From an uncultured Alphaproteobacteria bacterium (GTDB taxonomy: Bacteria; Pseudomonadota; Alphaproteobacteria; HIMB59): a stretch of 64,000 nucleotides of DNA. The DNA lies in assembly GCA_902616855.1 (NCBI GenBank), contig CACMUL010000001.1, positions 62,001-126,000 on the forward strand, in the 5' to 3' direction. Shown here piece after piece: positions 36,467-45,683 of this stretch. A program made the position numbers and the translations under genes. The notes under the pieces were generated by a model, which was not told where the DNA came from, did no database searches, and saw only the letters and a list, made by a program, of their open reading frames with translations. Within the stretch, counting starts at the first letter, position 1; every line of letters starts with the position of its first letter.

Positions 36467-36814
36467 TCAAAAACTATAAATGATGGTTAGGATAGTTTTC
36501 AATTCTAAGATAGTTGTAGATATGCCTATTACTACGATTAATCTAGCTAAAAAAGATAGTATTTTATTGCCTTTATATTTTTGAGAACTTCTCCAAACAC
36601 CAATGCAAGATGTAAAGTAATAGATTAGATTTAATACAAGATATAATGAAAATGTATAAATAAAATTTTGTATATGTATTTTTGTGACAAGCAATAGAGG
36701 TGCCGAAATAAGGAAATTAACAAGAACGTAATAAATCCAATAACTTTTGTATAAAGGTAAATTGCCTTTAAAAAGCTCCATAAGGTTATTTTCAATTTTA
36801 AATATGAAATTCAT
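36467..36814 (-). CDS. Small multi-pass membrane protein, unknown
   Basis: The 115-residue protein has about three membrane segments (YVLVNFLISAPLLLVTKI, IYTFSLYLVLNLIYYFTSCI and LARLIVVIGISTTILELKTI). It overlaps the DUF2061 gene by 4 bases (ATGA), so the two are coupled. No family is recognised. The short region before it (36419-36466) holds no clear terminator. Confidence 0.6.
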   Translation of the reverse strand: MNFIFKIENNLMELFKGNLPLYKSYWIYYVLVNFLISAPLLLVTKIHIQNFIYTFSLYLVLNLIYYFTSCIGVWRSSQKYKGNKILSFLARLIVVIGISTTILELKTILTIIYSF

Positions 36815-37242
36815 ATTTTAATTCTTCCCCATTGAATTTTATTCCAGACTCTCTCATGAATATAATAAATTAATATACCGTTCATTATTTCATAAATGAC
36901 AATGGATTTTGTCCAATCTAAGTTTGATGTAATAAACATAGCAGATATAAATGTTATTGTAGATGCGGCTAATCTCCATGTGAGTGCCTTGAAAAATGAT
37001 CTGAGTCTAATTACTTTTTGATTAAATCTGCCATATTTGTATAAATTCCATACTCTTTCATGAAAATAGTATGTAATCATTTTTAAAATGAAAACAATTA
37101 AAGCTACATAGAAAGGAGAAGTTGCATCAAAGTTTTCTGAACCATAAGAAATAACAAAAAAACTTATCAGAAAAGTATCTATAAAACCAACTATTCTATA
37201 ACTTATAGTTTTTAAGATTGATCTATTTTTTGTTACTTTCAT
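36811..37242 (-). CDS. Tandem DUF2061 membrane protein
   Basis: The 143-residue protein contains the DUF2061 unit twice. The first is SILKTISYRIVGFIDTFLIS ending TYYFHERVWNLYKYG; the second is SFFKALTWRLAASTITFISA ending IYYIHERVWNKIQWG. Each repeat has two membrane helices and the YxxHERVW signature. The unit occurs as a separate or fused domain in sulfate-assimilation neighbourhoods, but no such genes are near. It overlaps DUF3108 by 1 base (TAATG). Confidence 0.85.
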   Translation of the reverse strand: MKVTKNRSILKTISYRIVGFIDTFLISFFVISYGSENFDATSPFYVALIVFILKMITYYFHERVWNLYKYGRFNQKVIRLRSFFKALTWRLAASTITFISAMFITSNLDWTKSIVIYEIMNGILIYYIHERVWNKIQWGRIKI

Positions 37243-37991
37243 TATTGAAGAATTTCATATTCTTTCAAATGAAGATTAGCTTTAAATTTTTTTGAATTAA
37301 TTCTAAATTTAGCAGGAATTTTAATTATTTCTTTTTCAAATGAATAAACCGTTATAACTTCTAAATTATTTTTTTTATTCTCTTTATAAAGACCTTTAAA
37401 AAAAGGAAATACTAAATCTATAACTTCAGCGTTTCCCTTGTATATTGAAGGATTATTAGATTTTAAGTTTTCAGTATTTTTTGTAATGGATGATAATTCA
37501 TAAATGTTAATTCCATCAATAATTAACCTTTTTGAATCTGTTTGGAAAATAAAATATTGAACTAATTGTGATATCGGATCAGTGAAAAATTTATAATCAT
37601 TGATTAAAGTATTTTGCAAATTAATTTGATCACTGGAGAGTTCTTTTGAAATTTCAATATTTGATATAGTACCATTCTTGTTAAAAATAATATTTTCAAA
37701 TCTATCCTGTTTAGAGCTTTTTGTTTTACTTTTGTAAATTATGGGATTGAAGCTATCATCTTTAATTTCTCCACTAACTTTTGTAATAGACTCATACCCA
37801 TAAATTTTGTCAGTCACACCATAACTTTTAATTGTGAAATCAATTTCATATAAATTATCTTCAATTTTAATTTTCCAGAATAAGTCTGCTAGGTGAATTG
37901 ATTTCCAATCAATTTCATATTTTAGATTTATTACTTTAGAGTTCAGGTAATATGGATATATTATTAAAAAAATTATGAATAATATGCGCAT
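37242..37991 (-). CDS. DUF3108 periplasmic protein
   Basis: Starting at the ATG at 37991, the 249-residue protein has a signal peptide (MRILFIIFLIIYPYYLNS) and a beta-rich DUF3108 domain (LKYEIDWKSIHLADLFWKIK and DFTIKSYGVTDKIYGYESIT). DUF3108 proteins are predicted periplasmic or outer-membrane associated; their role is unknown. The gene is divergent from mnmH and the two 5' ends overlap by 17 bases. An upstream TTG at 37994 is less likely. Confidence 0.8.
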   Translation of the reverse strand: MRILFIIFLIIYPYYLNSKVINLKYEIDWKSIHLADLFWKIKIEDNLYEIDFTIKSYGVTDKIYGYESITKVSGEIKDDSFNPIIYKSKTKSSKQDRFENIIFNKNGTISNIEISKELSSDQINLQNTLINDYKFFTDPISQLVQYFIFQTDSKRLIIDGINIYELSSITKNTENLKSNNPSIYKGNAEVIDLVFPFFKGLYKENKKNNLEVITVYSFEKEIIKIPAKFRINSKKFKANLHLKEYEILQ

Positions 37992-39015
37992 CAATAAAAC
38001 ATCGTATAAAAGTACTACTATCGATGATTATAATACTATAATTGATGTAAGAACCCCATTAGAGTTTGTTGAAGACCATATCCCAAGATCAGTAAATTAT
38101 CCCGTATTAACAAATAAACAACGTCATGAAATAGGATTAAAATATAAAGAGAATTCTTTTTTAGCTAAAAAAGAAGGAGCTAGTATTATTAGTGCAAATA
38201 TTTCCAAAATTATTAATAAAATAAAATTTGATAAAAAAAATAAAACATTAATTTATTGTTGGAGAGGTGGTCTTAGATCACTTAGTTTATATTTAGTTCT
38301 TAAACAAATAGGTTACGACGTAACATTATTAGAGGGTGGATATAAGACTTACAGAGGTTATGTAGTAGATTTTTTTGAAAATAATACTGATAAATTTAAA
38401 TTTAACCAAATTATGGGTGTAACGGGTGTAGGGAAAACACTTTTTATTAAAGAATTATCAAAAAAATATCAAGTGATCGATTTTGAAGGTTTGGCCAAAC
38501 ATAAAGGCTCTATTTTGGGAAATATACCAAATACTGTTCAACCATCACAAAAATTATTTGAAACATTAATTTATGAAAAACTTCACTCTTTCAATTCAAG
38601 AAAAAATATATGGGTTGAAGCAGAAAGTATTAAAGTGGGTAAGTTAAGTATTCCAAGTAAAATTTGGAAAAATATGCCTTTGGGTAAAAATGTAAAAATA
38701 AAGAGTAATTTAACAGAGAGGGTGAAATTCATTTTAAAAGATTACAAATATTTTACTAATTCACCAGATTTAATGAAAAATGCGCTTATTGTATTAAAGA
38801 AAATTATTCCAAAAGAGGAATTTAAACTTATTGAAGTAAATTTAAAAAAAAAGGAGTATTTTCAGTTTGTGAAATCATTAATTGAATATCATTACGATAG
38901 AGCGTATAAAAAGACTCGAGCTGAAAATGACAGTAATATTTATAAAGAGATTTATTTAAATAAAATCAACTTAATAAATATTAAAAGAGTTATAAAAGAG
39001 AGTAATTATTTTTAA
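37975..39015 (+). CDS. mnmH: tRNA 2-selenouridine/geranyl-2-thiouridine synthase MnmH (SelU)
   Basis: Replaces sulfur in 2-thiouridine at wobble position 34 with selenium via a geranylated intermediate. The 346 residues hold a rhodanese domain with Cys95 in LIYCWRGGLRS, then a P-loop domain GVTGVGKT at 148-155 and an extended helical tail. The start is the ATG at 37975 or the one at 37984. Selenophosphate synthetase (selD) is not in this window, so only the geranyl reaction could be supported if selD is absent from the genome. Confidence 0.93.
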   Translation: MNNMRINKTSYKSTTIDDYNTIIDVRTPLEFVEDHIPRSVNYPVLTNKQRHEIGLKYKENSFLAKKEGASIISANISKIINKIKFDKKNKTLIYCWRGGLRSLSLYLVLKQIGYDVTLLEGGYKTYRGYVVDFFENNTDKFKFNQIMGVTGVGKTLFIKELSKKYQVIDFEGLAKHKGSILGNIPNTVQPSQKLFETLIYEKLHSFNSRKNIWVEAESIKVGKLSIPSKIWKNMPLGKNVKIKSNLTERVKFILKDYKYFTNSPDLMKNALIVLKKIIPKEEFKLIEVNLKKKEYFQFVKSLIEYHYDRAYKKTRAENDSNIYKEIYLNKINLINIKRVIKESNYF

Positions 39016-39937
39016 AATGGTCAAATTTTTTTACTTTGGCAAGATTAAATTTTTTTAGATTTACACCCTTTCCTTTTTCTACACTTCCAATACATATAAT
39101 TCTAATACCCCTTTCAATTAAAAGTTTTTTTTTATTTAAATATAATAAGTTTTTAGGTGAGGTAAAAACTGGAACATACTCCTCCCCACTGGATAAAATA
39201 AGTGAAATATATTTTTCTTCTTCAAAAAACTTACAAAGCTTAGAATTAACAGAGTTGAGATTATTTAATTTAATTTTTTTTTTGGATTTCAACGAAATAG
39301 TTTCTAAAGTTGATAAAAGACTATCTGATAAATCCATACAACTTGTAATATTTAGATGCCTAAATATATCTTGATAAATATACATTTTAGGTTTTAAAAA
39401 TTGTTTTACTGATAAATTTTTTAAATTATTAGGTAATTTAAACTTACTATATAAACTTAGGTATCCTAGTTTTGAATATCCAATACCTGAAAATGTATAA
39501 ATTTTATCATCAACCTTAGCATTAGATCTCTTTGTTATTTTAGTATTATTAATTTTATCGCTAATAATTGTTAAAGATAAAAATATTTTCTCAGAAGAAG
39601 TAGTATCCCCGCCTATTATCTCAATCTTATTTCTTAGGCATATTCTATGAAAATTAGTTATTATTTGTTGCACAAAATTATAGTTTTTATTTGGGAAACT
39701 AATATTTAGTAGAACATATTTAGGTACGCCACCTGAGGATTGAATATCACTATAATTTGAAAGAAAAAGTCTGTGAGCTATGTTTTGAGGAGTAAAATAC
39801 TTTAGATCAAAATGCTTATTTTCAACTAAAGTATCAGAAGAGATTAATTGTTTTGTTGAGTTTATATAAGCACAATCATCACCTATTTTCTTATAATTCT
39901 TTTCAAAATAATTAATAATTTTTTGCTCATATGACAT
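38990..39937 (-). CDS. thiL: Thiamine-monophosphate kinase
   Basis: Makes thiamine diphosphate from thiamine monophosphate and ATP. The 315 residues have the PurM-like fold with KIGDDCAYIN (DDA equivalent), SSDTLVENKHFD, NYSDIQSSGGVPKYVLLNIS, EIIGGDTTSSEK, DLSDSLLSTL and SGEEYVPVFT, all diagnostic of ThiL. The third residue of the first metal motif is Cys rather than Ala. It converges with mnmH with a 26-base overlap of the 3' ends. Selenophosphate synthetase is excluded by the lack of its N-terminal Cys/Sec loop. Confidence 0.9.
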   Translation of the reverse strand: MSYEQKIINYFEKNYKKIGDDCAYINSTKQLISSDTLVENKHFDLKYFTPQNIAHRLFLSNYSDIQSSGGVPKYVLLNISFPNKNYNFVQQIITNFHRICLRNKIEIIGGDTTSSEKIFLSLTIISDKINNTKITKRSNAKVDDKIYTFSGIGYSKLGYLSLYSKFKLPNNLKNLSVKQFLKPKMYIYQDIFRHLNITSCMDLSDSLLSTLETISLKSKKKIKLNNLNSVNSKLCKFFEEEKYISLILSSGEEYVPVFTSPKNLLYLNKKKLLIERGIRIICIGSVEKGKGVNLKKFNLAKVKKFDHFKNNYSLL

Positions 39938-39978
39938 TAAGTAAATATAATTGAATATGAATTCAAAAACAGAGATAT

Positions 39979-41166
39979 TTAACTAATTTTTTTTCTAACC
40001 AAAGGAAATGAGTCTCTTTTTTTTGTTAAAACTAGTTGGAAAATCACATTATCACCTTTGGTAAAAGATAATTCACTTAAATTTAAATAAGCTTCCCACA
40101 TTCTTATAAATCTATCATCATACAGTTTAAGAACCTCTTTTTCTTCTTTTTTAAAATTTTTAAACCAATGAGAAAGTGTTTTAGCATAATGTAATCTAAG
40201 AACCTCTATATCTGAGATTATAAGTCCAGATTTTTCTACTGCTGGCATTACCTCAGACAAAGATGGTATATAGCCACCAGGAAAAATATATTTTCTAATA
40301 AATGCAGGAGTCATTTTCGGAACTCTAATATTGCCGATTGTATGTACTACCGCTATGCCATCATCAGATAATAAATTATAAATTTTTTTAAAATATGTTT
40401 TGTAAAAAGGTTTTCCTACATGCTCAAACATTCCAACAGAAACTATTTTTGTATAAGAATTCTCTTCATCTCTATAATCTTGTAAAGAATAAGATAAATT
40501 TTCTTTTTTATCTGACTTTTTAAGTTGGTCATTACAGTATTTAATTTGCTCTTCAGATAATGAAACACCCTTTACTTTACAGTCATGATGGTCTGCAAAA
40601 TGTCTACTAAGTGATCCCCACCCACAACCTATGTCTAAAACTCTATCATTGGAATTTAATAATAATTTGTCAGCTAATCTGCTCATTTTGTTAGTTTGTG
40701 CTTGTGTTAATGAATCGTTTTCATTTTCGAAGTATGCGCATGAATATTGCCTAGTTTCATCCAAAAATAAATCATACAACCTATCAGATAAGTCATAGTG
40801 ACTTGCGACATTACTTTTTGAACTCTTAACGAAATTTAACTGAAATAGTGGATTAATCATTAAAATAATTCTGAATATTAGTGTATTTGATATTTTTTCA
40901 AGGTATTTATTATAATTTTCAATAAGTAATTCAGAAAACTCATAAAAAGTCGAATTGCTTAACTCGTAATCTTTATCCATATATCCTTCCGTAAGCACGA
41001 GAGAAGGTGCATAAAAAATTTTATTTAAAAATTTCTTGTTATTGATCTGTAAAATTAATGGATCAGTGCCGTTGTCAATAAGATGGTCATTTCCATCAAA
41101 TTTTATAATAACAGATCTTGTTTTGATTAAGTGTTTAATTAAAAATTTAAGTACCCTAAAAGACAT
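39979..41166 (-). CDS. cfa: Cyclopropane-fatty-acyl-phospholipid synthase family protein
   Basis: An SAM-dependent methyltransferase that converts unsaturated phospholipid acyl chains to cyclopropane chains. The 395-residue protein has an N-terminal domain of about 110 residues, then HYDLSDRLYDLFLDETRQYS, the SAM motif VLDIGCGWGSLSRHFA, GVSLSEEQIKYC and SVGMFEHVGKPFYKTYFKKI. The catalytic GMFEHVG segment is intact. A Cfa-like tail IFPGGYIPSLSE follows. ATG start at 41166. Confidence 0.92.
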   Translation of the reverse strand: MSFRVLKFLIKHLIKTRSVIIKFDGNDHLIDNGTDPLILQINNKKFLNKIFYAPSLVLTEGYMDKDYELSNSTFYEFSELLIENYNKYLEKISNTLIFRIILMINPLFQLNFVKSSKSNVASHYDLSDRLYDLFLDETRQYSCAYFENENDSLTQAQTNKMSRLADKLLLNSNDRVLDIGCGWGSLSRHFADHHDCKVKGVSLSEEQIKYCNDQLKKSDKKENLSYSLQDYRDEENSYTKIVSVGMFEHVGKPFYKTYFKKIYNLLSDDGIAVVHTIGNIRVPKMTPAFIRKYIFPGGYIPSLSEVMPAVEKSGLIISDIEVLRLHYAKTLSHWFKNFKKEEKEVLKLYDDRFIRMWEAYLNLSELSFTKGDNVIFQLVLTKKRDSFPLVRKKIS

Positions 41167-41291
41167 AATTTTCTTATAAATATCTAAATATACAAAATTT
41201 ATAAAATTTTATCATATATTGATTGATAAAATGAATTAAAATATCAATTAAATAGTTGAACTTTTAATATTAAGCTAACGTATTACAAAAC

Positions 41292-42023
41292 ATGCATACC
41301 AAAGAAAAAATTGAATTTATATCAAATTGGATAAAAGATTATGCACATTCAAACAATGTCGACGCGTTAGTTATTGGTATTTCAGGAGGTATTGACTCTG
41401 CTGTCACTAGTACGTTGTCAGCAAAAACAGGCTTAAAAACTTTTGTTGCGAACATGCCTATACTTGATCACAAAACAACTAATGAAAGAGGTATAAATCA
41501 CATAGACTGGTTAAAAAAGAATTTTAGTAATGTAACGGACTTTAAAATAGATCTCTCTCTTGTGTTTGAAAGTTTTAAATCAGCTCTTGATAAAAATAAC
41601 TCTGAACACGGTTATGCAAATTCACAGGCTCGATTAAGGATGATGACTTTGTATCAAATAGCAGCTAGCAATAACGGTATTGTTGTTGGCACAGGAAATA
41701 AGGTTGAAGACTTTGGAATTGGTTTTTATACAAAATACGGTGATGGAGGAGTCGATATTTCTCCAATCGCAGATTGTCTCAAAACAGAAGTATGGGATAT
41801 GGGGAAGGAACTAAATATAAACCAAGACATAATAGATGCAGCCCCAACAGATGGTTTATGGACTGATGGAAGATCTGATGAAGATCAAGTTGGTTTAAGT
41901 TACTCTGAAATTGAAGAGGCAATGATTAATGAGGAATCATCAAATAGAAAAAAGTATCTTGAGATTAGAAAAAATAACGTTCATAAAATGAACCCTATCC
42001 CTGTTTGTATTTTACCAAAATAA
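41292..42023 (+). CDS. nadE: NH3-dependent NAD+ synthetase
   Basis: Adenylates and amidates nicotinate adenine dinucleotide. The 243 residues correspond to the short, ammonia-dependent form with no glutaminase domain. The P-loop SGGIDS lies at 31-36, and GTGNKVEDFGIGFYTKYGDG and TDGLWTDGRSDEDQVGLSY are conserved. It is divergent from cfa (124-base gap) and convergent with the ABC ATPase gene. Confidence 0.93.
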   Translation: MHTKEKIEFISNWIKDYAHSNNVDALVIGISGGIDSAVTSTLSAKTGLKTFVANMPILDHKTTNERGINHIDWLKKNFSNVTDFKIDLSLVFESFKSALDKNNSEHGYANSQARLRMMTLYQIAASNNGIVVGTGNKVEDFGIGFYTKYGDGGVDISPIADCLKTEVWDMGKELNINQDIIDAAPTDGLWTDGRSDEDQVGLSYSEIEEAMINEESSNRKKYLEIRKNNVHKMNPIPVCILPK

Positions 42024-42035
42024 ACTTTGTAAAAC

Positions 42036-43082
42036 TTATACTCTTGAACCAGTAGTGTTATCAAAAAGGTGCACTGATGTACCAGATATTTCAAATTTAA
42101 ATGTATCTCCTGCATTTAGATTTATCTTCGAAGACAATTTACAACTAAACTCTTGATCACCAATTTTTGAATAAATGATCATATCTGAACCTAGATACTC
42201 AACTAAATTTGCTACACAAGAATGCTTTCCATTATCTGATATTAGGATATCGTCTGGCCTTATACCTAAAGTAGCGTCACCTATGTTTGTAGAATTATTA
42301 AGGTTAATTTTCATATCAGCTATATGAGCTATGCCATTTTCAATTTTGCAATTAAATAAATTCATCTGTGGGGATCCTATAAATTCAGCAACAAATTTAG
42401 TATTTGGTTTAGAATATATCTCTTTAGGTGTACCAACTTGTTCAACAACACCATTGTTAATTACTACTATCCTATCCCCTAGTGTCATCGCTTCTGTTTG
42501 ATCATGGGTAACAAAAATACTTGTTACGCCCATTTGTCTTTGAAGACGTTTGATTTCCAAACGCATTTGATTTCTTAATTTTGCATCTAAGTTAGATAAT
42601 GGTTCATCAAATAAAAATATTTTTGGATTTCTAACTATGGCTCTTCCCATTGCAACTCGTTGCCTTTGCCCTCCTGAAAGCATACTTGGTTTTCTTGTGA
42701 GTAATTGATCTATTTCTAAGAGTTTAGCTACATCATTAACTTTGTTATTGATCTCTTCTTTAGATATTCCTCTATTTTTAAGACCATAAGCCATATTATT
42801 AAATACTGACATGTGAGGATAAAGTGCATAATTTTGAAAAACCATTGCTACATCTCTTTCAGATGGATCAATTTGATTAATAATATTTCCATCTAGAGAT
42901 ATTTCTCCATTTGTAATATCCTCCAGACCTGCAATCATTCTTAATAATGTTGATTTGCCACATCCACTAGGTCCAACAAATACAACAAATTCTCCATTTT
43001 CAATATTTAAAGAAGTCTCATTAACAGCTTTAGTGCCATTAGGATATATTTTAGTAATATTTTGTAATTCTAAAAAACTCAT
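42036..43082 (-). CDS. ugpC: UgpC/MsmK-type sugar ABC transporter ATPase
   Basis: Powers the adjacent permeases. Starting at the ATG at 43082 (2 bases after the permease stop), the 348-residue protein begins SFLELQNITKIYPNG. It has Walker A GPSGCGKST, the signature LSGGQRQR, Walker B FLFDEPLSNLDAKLR and the switch HDQTEAMTLGDR. The last 100 residues are the TOBE/MalK-like regulatory domain (TLGIRPDDILIS). An upstream in-frame TTG would overlap the permease and is rejected. Last gene of the ugp-like operon. Confidence 0.92.
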   Translation of the reverse strand: MSFLELQNITKIYPNGTKAVNETSLNIENGEFVVFVGPSGCGKSTLLRMIAGLEDITNGEISLDGNIINQIDPSERDVAMVFQNYALYPHMSVFNNMAYGLKNRGISKEEINNKVNDVAKLLEIDQLLTRKPSMLSGGQRQRVAMGRAIVRNPKIFLFDEPLSNLDAKLRNQMRLEIKRLQRQMGVTSIFVTHDQTEAMTLGDRIVVINNGVVEQVGTPKEIYSKPNTKFVAEFIGSPQMNLFNCKIENGIAHIADMKINLNNSTNIGDATLGIRPDDILISDNGKHSCVANLVEYLGSDMIIYSKIGDQEFSCKLSSKINLNAGDTFKFEISGTSVHLFDNTTGSRV

Positions 43083-43084
43083 TT

Positions 43085-43936
43085 TTATTTTTCTGTTTGA
43101 ATCAATCCTTTGATAAACCATCTTTGAAGAATTACAACAACTAACACAGGTGGTAGCATTGATAATATAATATAGGCAAATCTTTCACCTGTTCTAGGTA
43201 AAGCAACACCCTCATAATTTTCTGTAAAAATTATCTTCATTCCCATCACTACTGTCCAATATTTTTCGTCAGTAGTCATTATCAAAGGCCATAAATATTG
43301 GCTATAGCCATAGACAAACATAAAAATAAACATAGCTGCTAACATTGTTTTTGAAAGAGGTAATAAGAAGTCAATAAAAAATCTCCAACTATTTGCACCA
43401 TCCAATTTTGCGGACTCTAACAATTCATCGGGAATTGTTTTATAAAATTGTCTAAAGAAAAATGTTGCAGTGGCAGAAGCAACCAGTGGAAGTATAAGAC
43501 CTGTATAAGTATTTGTGAGACCAAGATCAGATACAATTTTATAACTTGGAAAAATTCTTACTTCTAGTGGAACTAATAGAGTAATAAAGATTAACCAAAA
43601 TATTGGAACAGCTAATTTAAATCTAAAATAGACTAATGCATAAGCTGACATAGCTGAGATGACTACTTTCAACGTTGCGATACCAAGAGCCATGATAAAG
43701 CTATTTACAAACATTCTTGCAGCAGTAACTTCCTCAGACCATCCCCCTTTTTCATTTAAAACTTCATTGTAATTATAAGTAAAACTCTCACCTAAAAAAA
43801 ATTTCATTCCCTCAGTCATTATTGAAACATTATCATGAGTTGAAGTGGCAAAAGAAAACCAAATTGGTAATACCATTAATAAAACTCCAAGTATAAGAAT
43901 TATGTGTGTTAATATTTCTAATGGTTTGAACTTCAT
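43085..43936 (-). CDS. UgpE-type ABC permease, copy 1
   Basis: This 283-residue inner-membrane permease with six helices has the EAA loop DELLESAKLDGANSWRFFID typical of MalG/UgpE permeases. It is closely similar to the next gene; both share LIFITLLVPLE, ATFFFRQFYK, IPDELLE, AKLDG and QYLWPLIMTT. This copy has an insertion with ENYEGVALPRTGER near the C-terminus. It overlaps the second copy by 4 bases. Confidence 0.92.
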   Translation of the reverse strand: MKFKPLEILTHIILILGVLLMVLPIWFSFATSTHDNVSIMTEGMKFFLGESFTYNYNEVLNEKGGWSEEVTAARMFVNSFIMALGIATLKVVISAMSAYALVYFRFKLAVPIFWLIFITLLVPLEVRIFPSYKIVSDLGLTNTYTGLILPLVASATATFFFRQFYKTIPDELLESAKLDGANSWRFFIDFLLPLSKTMLAAMFIFMFVYGYSQYLWPLIMTTDEKYWTVVMGMKIIFTENYEGVALPRTGERFAYIILSMLPPVLVVVILQRWFIKGLIQTEK

Positions 43937-44754
43937 TTATTTTGAAATATTCCTTGAATAAATAATTTTTGTAAAAAAATAATTATAATTACTGGTGGGA
44001 TCATTGACATAATTACAAAAGCAAAACGGTCAGATATAGATCCGTACATTGTCTTAAGACCCATTACAACAGTCCAATATTGCTCACTAGTAGTCATTAT
44101 TAATGGCCAAAGATATTGATTATAGCCAAATACAAACATAAATATAAAAACAGCAGCAATCATCGTTTTAGACAAAGGAATCAAAAAGTCTATAAAAAAT
44201 CTCAAACTATTAGTTCCATCTAATTTAGCCGCTTCTAATAGTTCATCAGGAATTGATTTATAAAATTGTCTAAAAAAGAATGTTGCTATTGCAGAGGCAG
44301 AAATGGGGAGAATTAAACCAGCAAATGTATTTACAAGATTTAATTTTGACATGACTATGTATGAGGGCATTATTCTAAGCTCCAAAGGTACTAATAATGT
44401 AATAAAAATTAACCAAAATATAACAGTTGCATATTTGACCTTAAAATAAACTAAACCGTAAGCAGCCATAAGTGATGTAACTACAGATAATGTCGCTATA
44501 CCTGTTGCCATAACAAAACTATTAAAAAACATTTTAAGAGCTGTTATTTCATTAAAGAAACCAGATTGTTTAAATAATACCCTAGAATAATTTTCAATAA
44601 AATTATCTCCTAAAAAAAATTGTAAACCGTTAGTGTTTATAAATAGGCTTGAATGTGTTGAGCTTGCAAAAATTATCCATATTGGAACAATCATAACAAG
44701 TAAACCAATTGAAAGAATAAAATGATTAATAGTTAAAGATATATATTTTGTCAT
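43933..44754 (-). CDS. UgpE-type ABC permease, copy 2
   Basis: This 273-residue six-helix permease is a paralog of the adjacent 43085-43936 protein, with identical blocks LIFITLLVPLE, ATFFFRQFYK and QYLWPLIMTT. The EAA loop reads DELLEAAKLDGTNSLRFFID. It lacks the short insertion seen in the other copy. It overlaps both neighbours (1 and 4 bases), so all permeases should be translated from one transcript. A normal Ugp importer has one UgpE only. Confidence 0.92.
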   Translation of the reverse strand: MTKYISLTINHFILSIGLLVMIVPIWIIFASSTHSSLFINTNGLQFFLGDNFIENYSRVLFKQSGFFNEITALKMFFNSFVMATGIATLSVVTSLMAAYGLVYFKVKYATVIFWLIFITLLVPLELRIMPSYIVMSKLNLVNTFAGLILPISASAIATFFFRQFYKSIPDELLEAAKLDGTNSLRFFIDFLIPLSKTMIAAVFIFMFVFGYNQYLWPLIMTTSEQYWTVVMGLKTMYGSISDRFAFVIMSMIPPVIIIIFLQKLFIQGIFQNK

Positions 44755-45632
44755 TAATTGTAGTGAATTTTTCCCTCTATGTATCTGAATTGAAAAATTG
44801 TGATAACAAGAACTATTATCATCATCATAATTGATTGGGCACCAGCACTTCCAAGATCTAAACCTTTGAAGCCATCAATGTAGGCTTTATAAACTAAAGT
44901 TTTAGTTTCGCTACCAGGAGCTCCAATAGTAGTTGTATCTATAATTCCAAATGTATCAAAGAAGGCATAAGTTATATTAATAATAATTAAGAAAAAAGTA
45001 GTCGGCATTAATAAAGGAAAAGTAATTGTCCAAAATCTTCGAATGTTGCTTTTACAATCAATAATAGAAGCTTCAATAACTGTTTTTTGAATAGCCTGAA
45101 GTCCTGCTAAAAAGAAAATAAAATTTGCACTTATTTGTTTCCAAGAGCCAGCTATAATTACATAAATATATGCATCAAATACATTTTCATACCAATTAAA
45201 CCCCCATAAATTATTAAATAAATGATGAAGTAAACCATATCTTTCACTGAAGAAATAATTAGCCATAACACCAACAACAGCTGGTGCAATAGCATAAGGC
45301 CAAATTAAAAGTGTTTTATAAGCACTTTTCCCATGCATTACTTTATTAGCTTGCACAGCAAGCAATAAACCAATTGAACCTGTAATAAGAGTAATTACGA
45401 AACTGTAGATAATTGTAAACTTGAAAGCAGTGAAATAAGAGGGATCAGAAAAAATAAATAAAAAATTATCAAAACCAGCAAACTGAGAACCAAACCCAAA
45501 AGCATCTTGCATAGTAAAGGCATCTTTAAACGTTTGAATAATTGGCCAATATAAAAAAATTAATAAAATTAATAGCTGAGGAGCTAAGAAAAAATATTGA
45601 GAATAATTTGATTTAAATTGAACTTTTTTCAT
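44754..45632 (-). CDS. ugpA: UgpA-type ABC permease
   Basis: This 292-residue permease of the UgpA/MalF-like first subunit has six helices with NYSQYFFLAPQLLILLIFLY first. The EAA-like loop QKTVIEASIIDCKSNIRRFW lies near residue 190, followed by LMPTTFFLIIINITYAFFDT. It would pair with one of the two UgpE copies. It starts at an ATG 51 bases after the receptor gene; that gap contains a strong hairpin. Confidence 0.9.
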   Translation of the reverse strand: MKKVQFKSNYSQYFFLAPQLLILLIFLYWPIIQTFKDAFTMQDAFGFGSQFAGFDNFLFIFSDPSYFTAFKFTIIYSFVITLITGSIGLLLAVQANKVMHGKSAYKTLLIWPYAIAPAVVGVMANYFFSERYGLLHHLFNNLWGFNWYENVFDAYIYVIIAGSWKQISANFIFFLAGLQAIQKTVIEASIIDCKSNIRRFWTITFPLLMPTTFFLIIINITYAFFDTFGIIDTTTIGAPGSETKTLVYKAYIDGFKGLDLGSAGAQSIMMMIIVLVITIFQFRYIEGKIHYN

Positions 45633-45638
45633 TAAGTT

Positions 45639-45669
45639 AAAAGGAGGATATTATAAATACCCTCCTTTT
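45639..45669 (-). other. Intercistronic hairpin between receptor and permease genes
   Basis: In the minus-strand transcript, bases 45669-45656 pair with 45652-45639 to give a 14-bp stem (one G-U pair) with a 3-base loop. No long U-run follows, so it is not a standard terminator. Its location between the abundant receptor (ugpB) and ugpA fits a processing or 3'-stabilising hairpin that yields more receptor than permease; this role is inferred. Confidence 0.65.
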
Positions 45670-45683
45670 TAAAATAATATAAA

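Noticed and set aside
38990-39937. Selenophosphate synthetase next to mnmH
   Set aside because: Motifs (GGDTTSS, SSDTLVENKHF, NYSDIQSSGG) match ThiL; the SelD Cys/Sec loop is absent.
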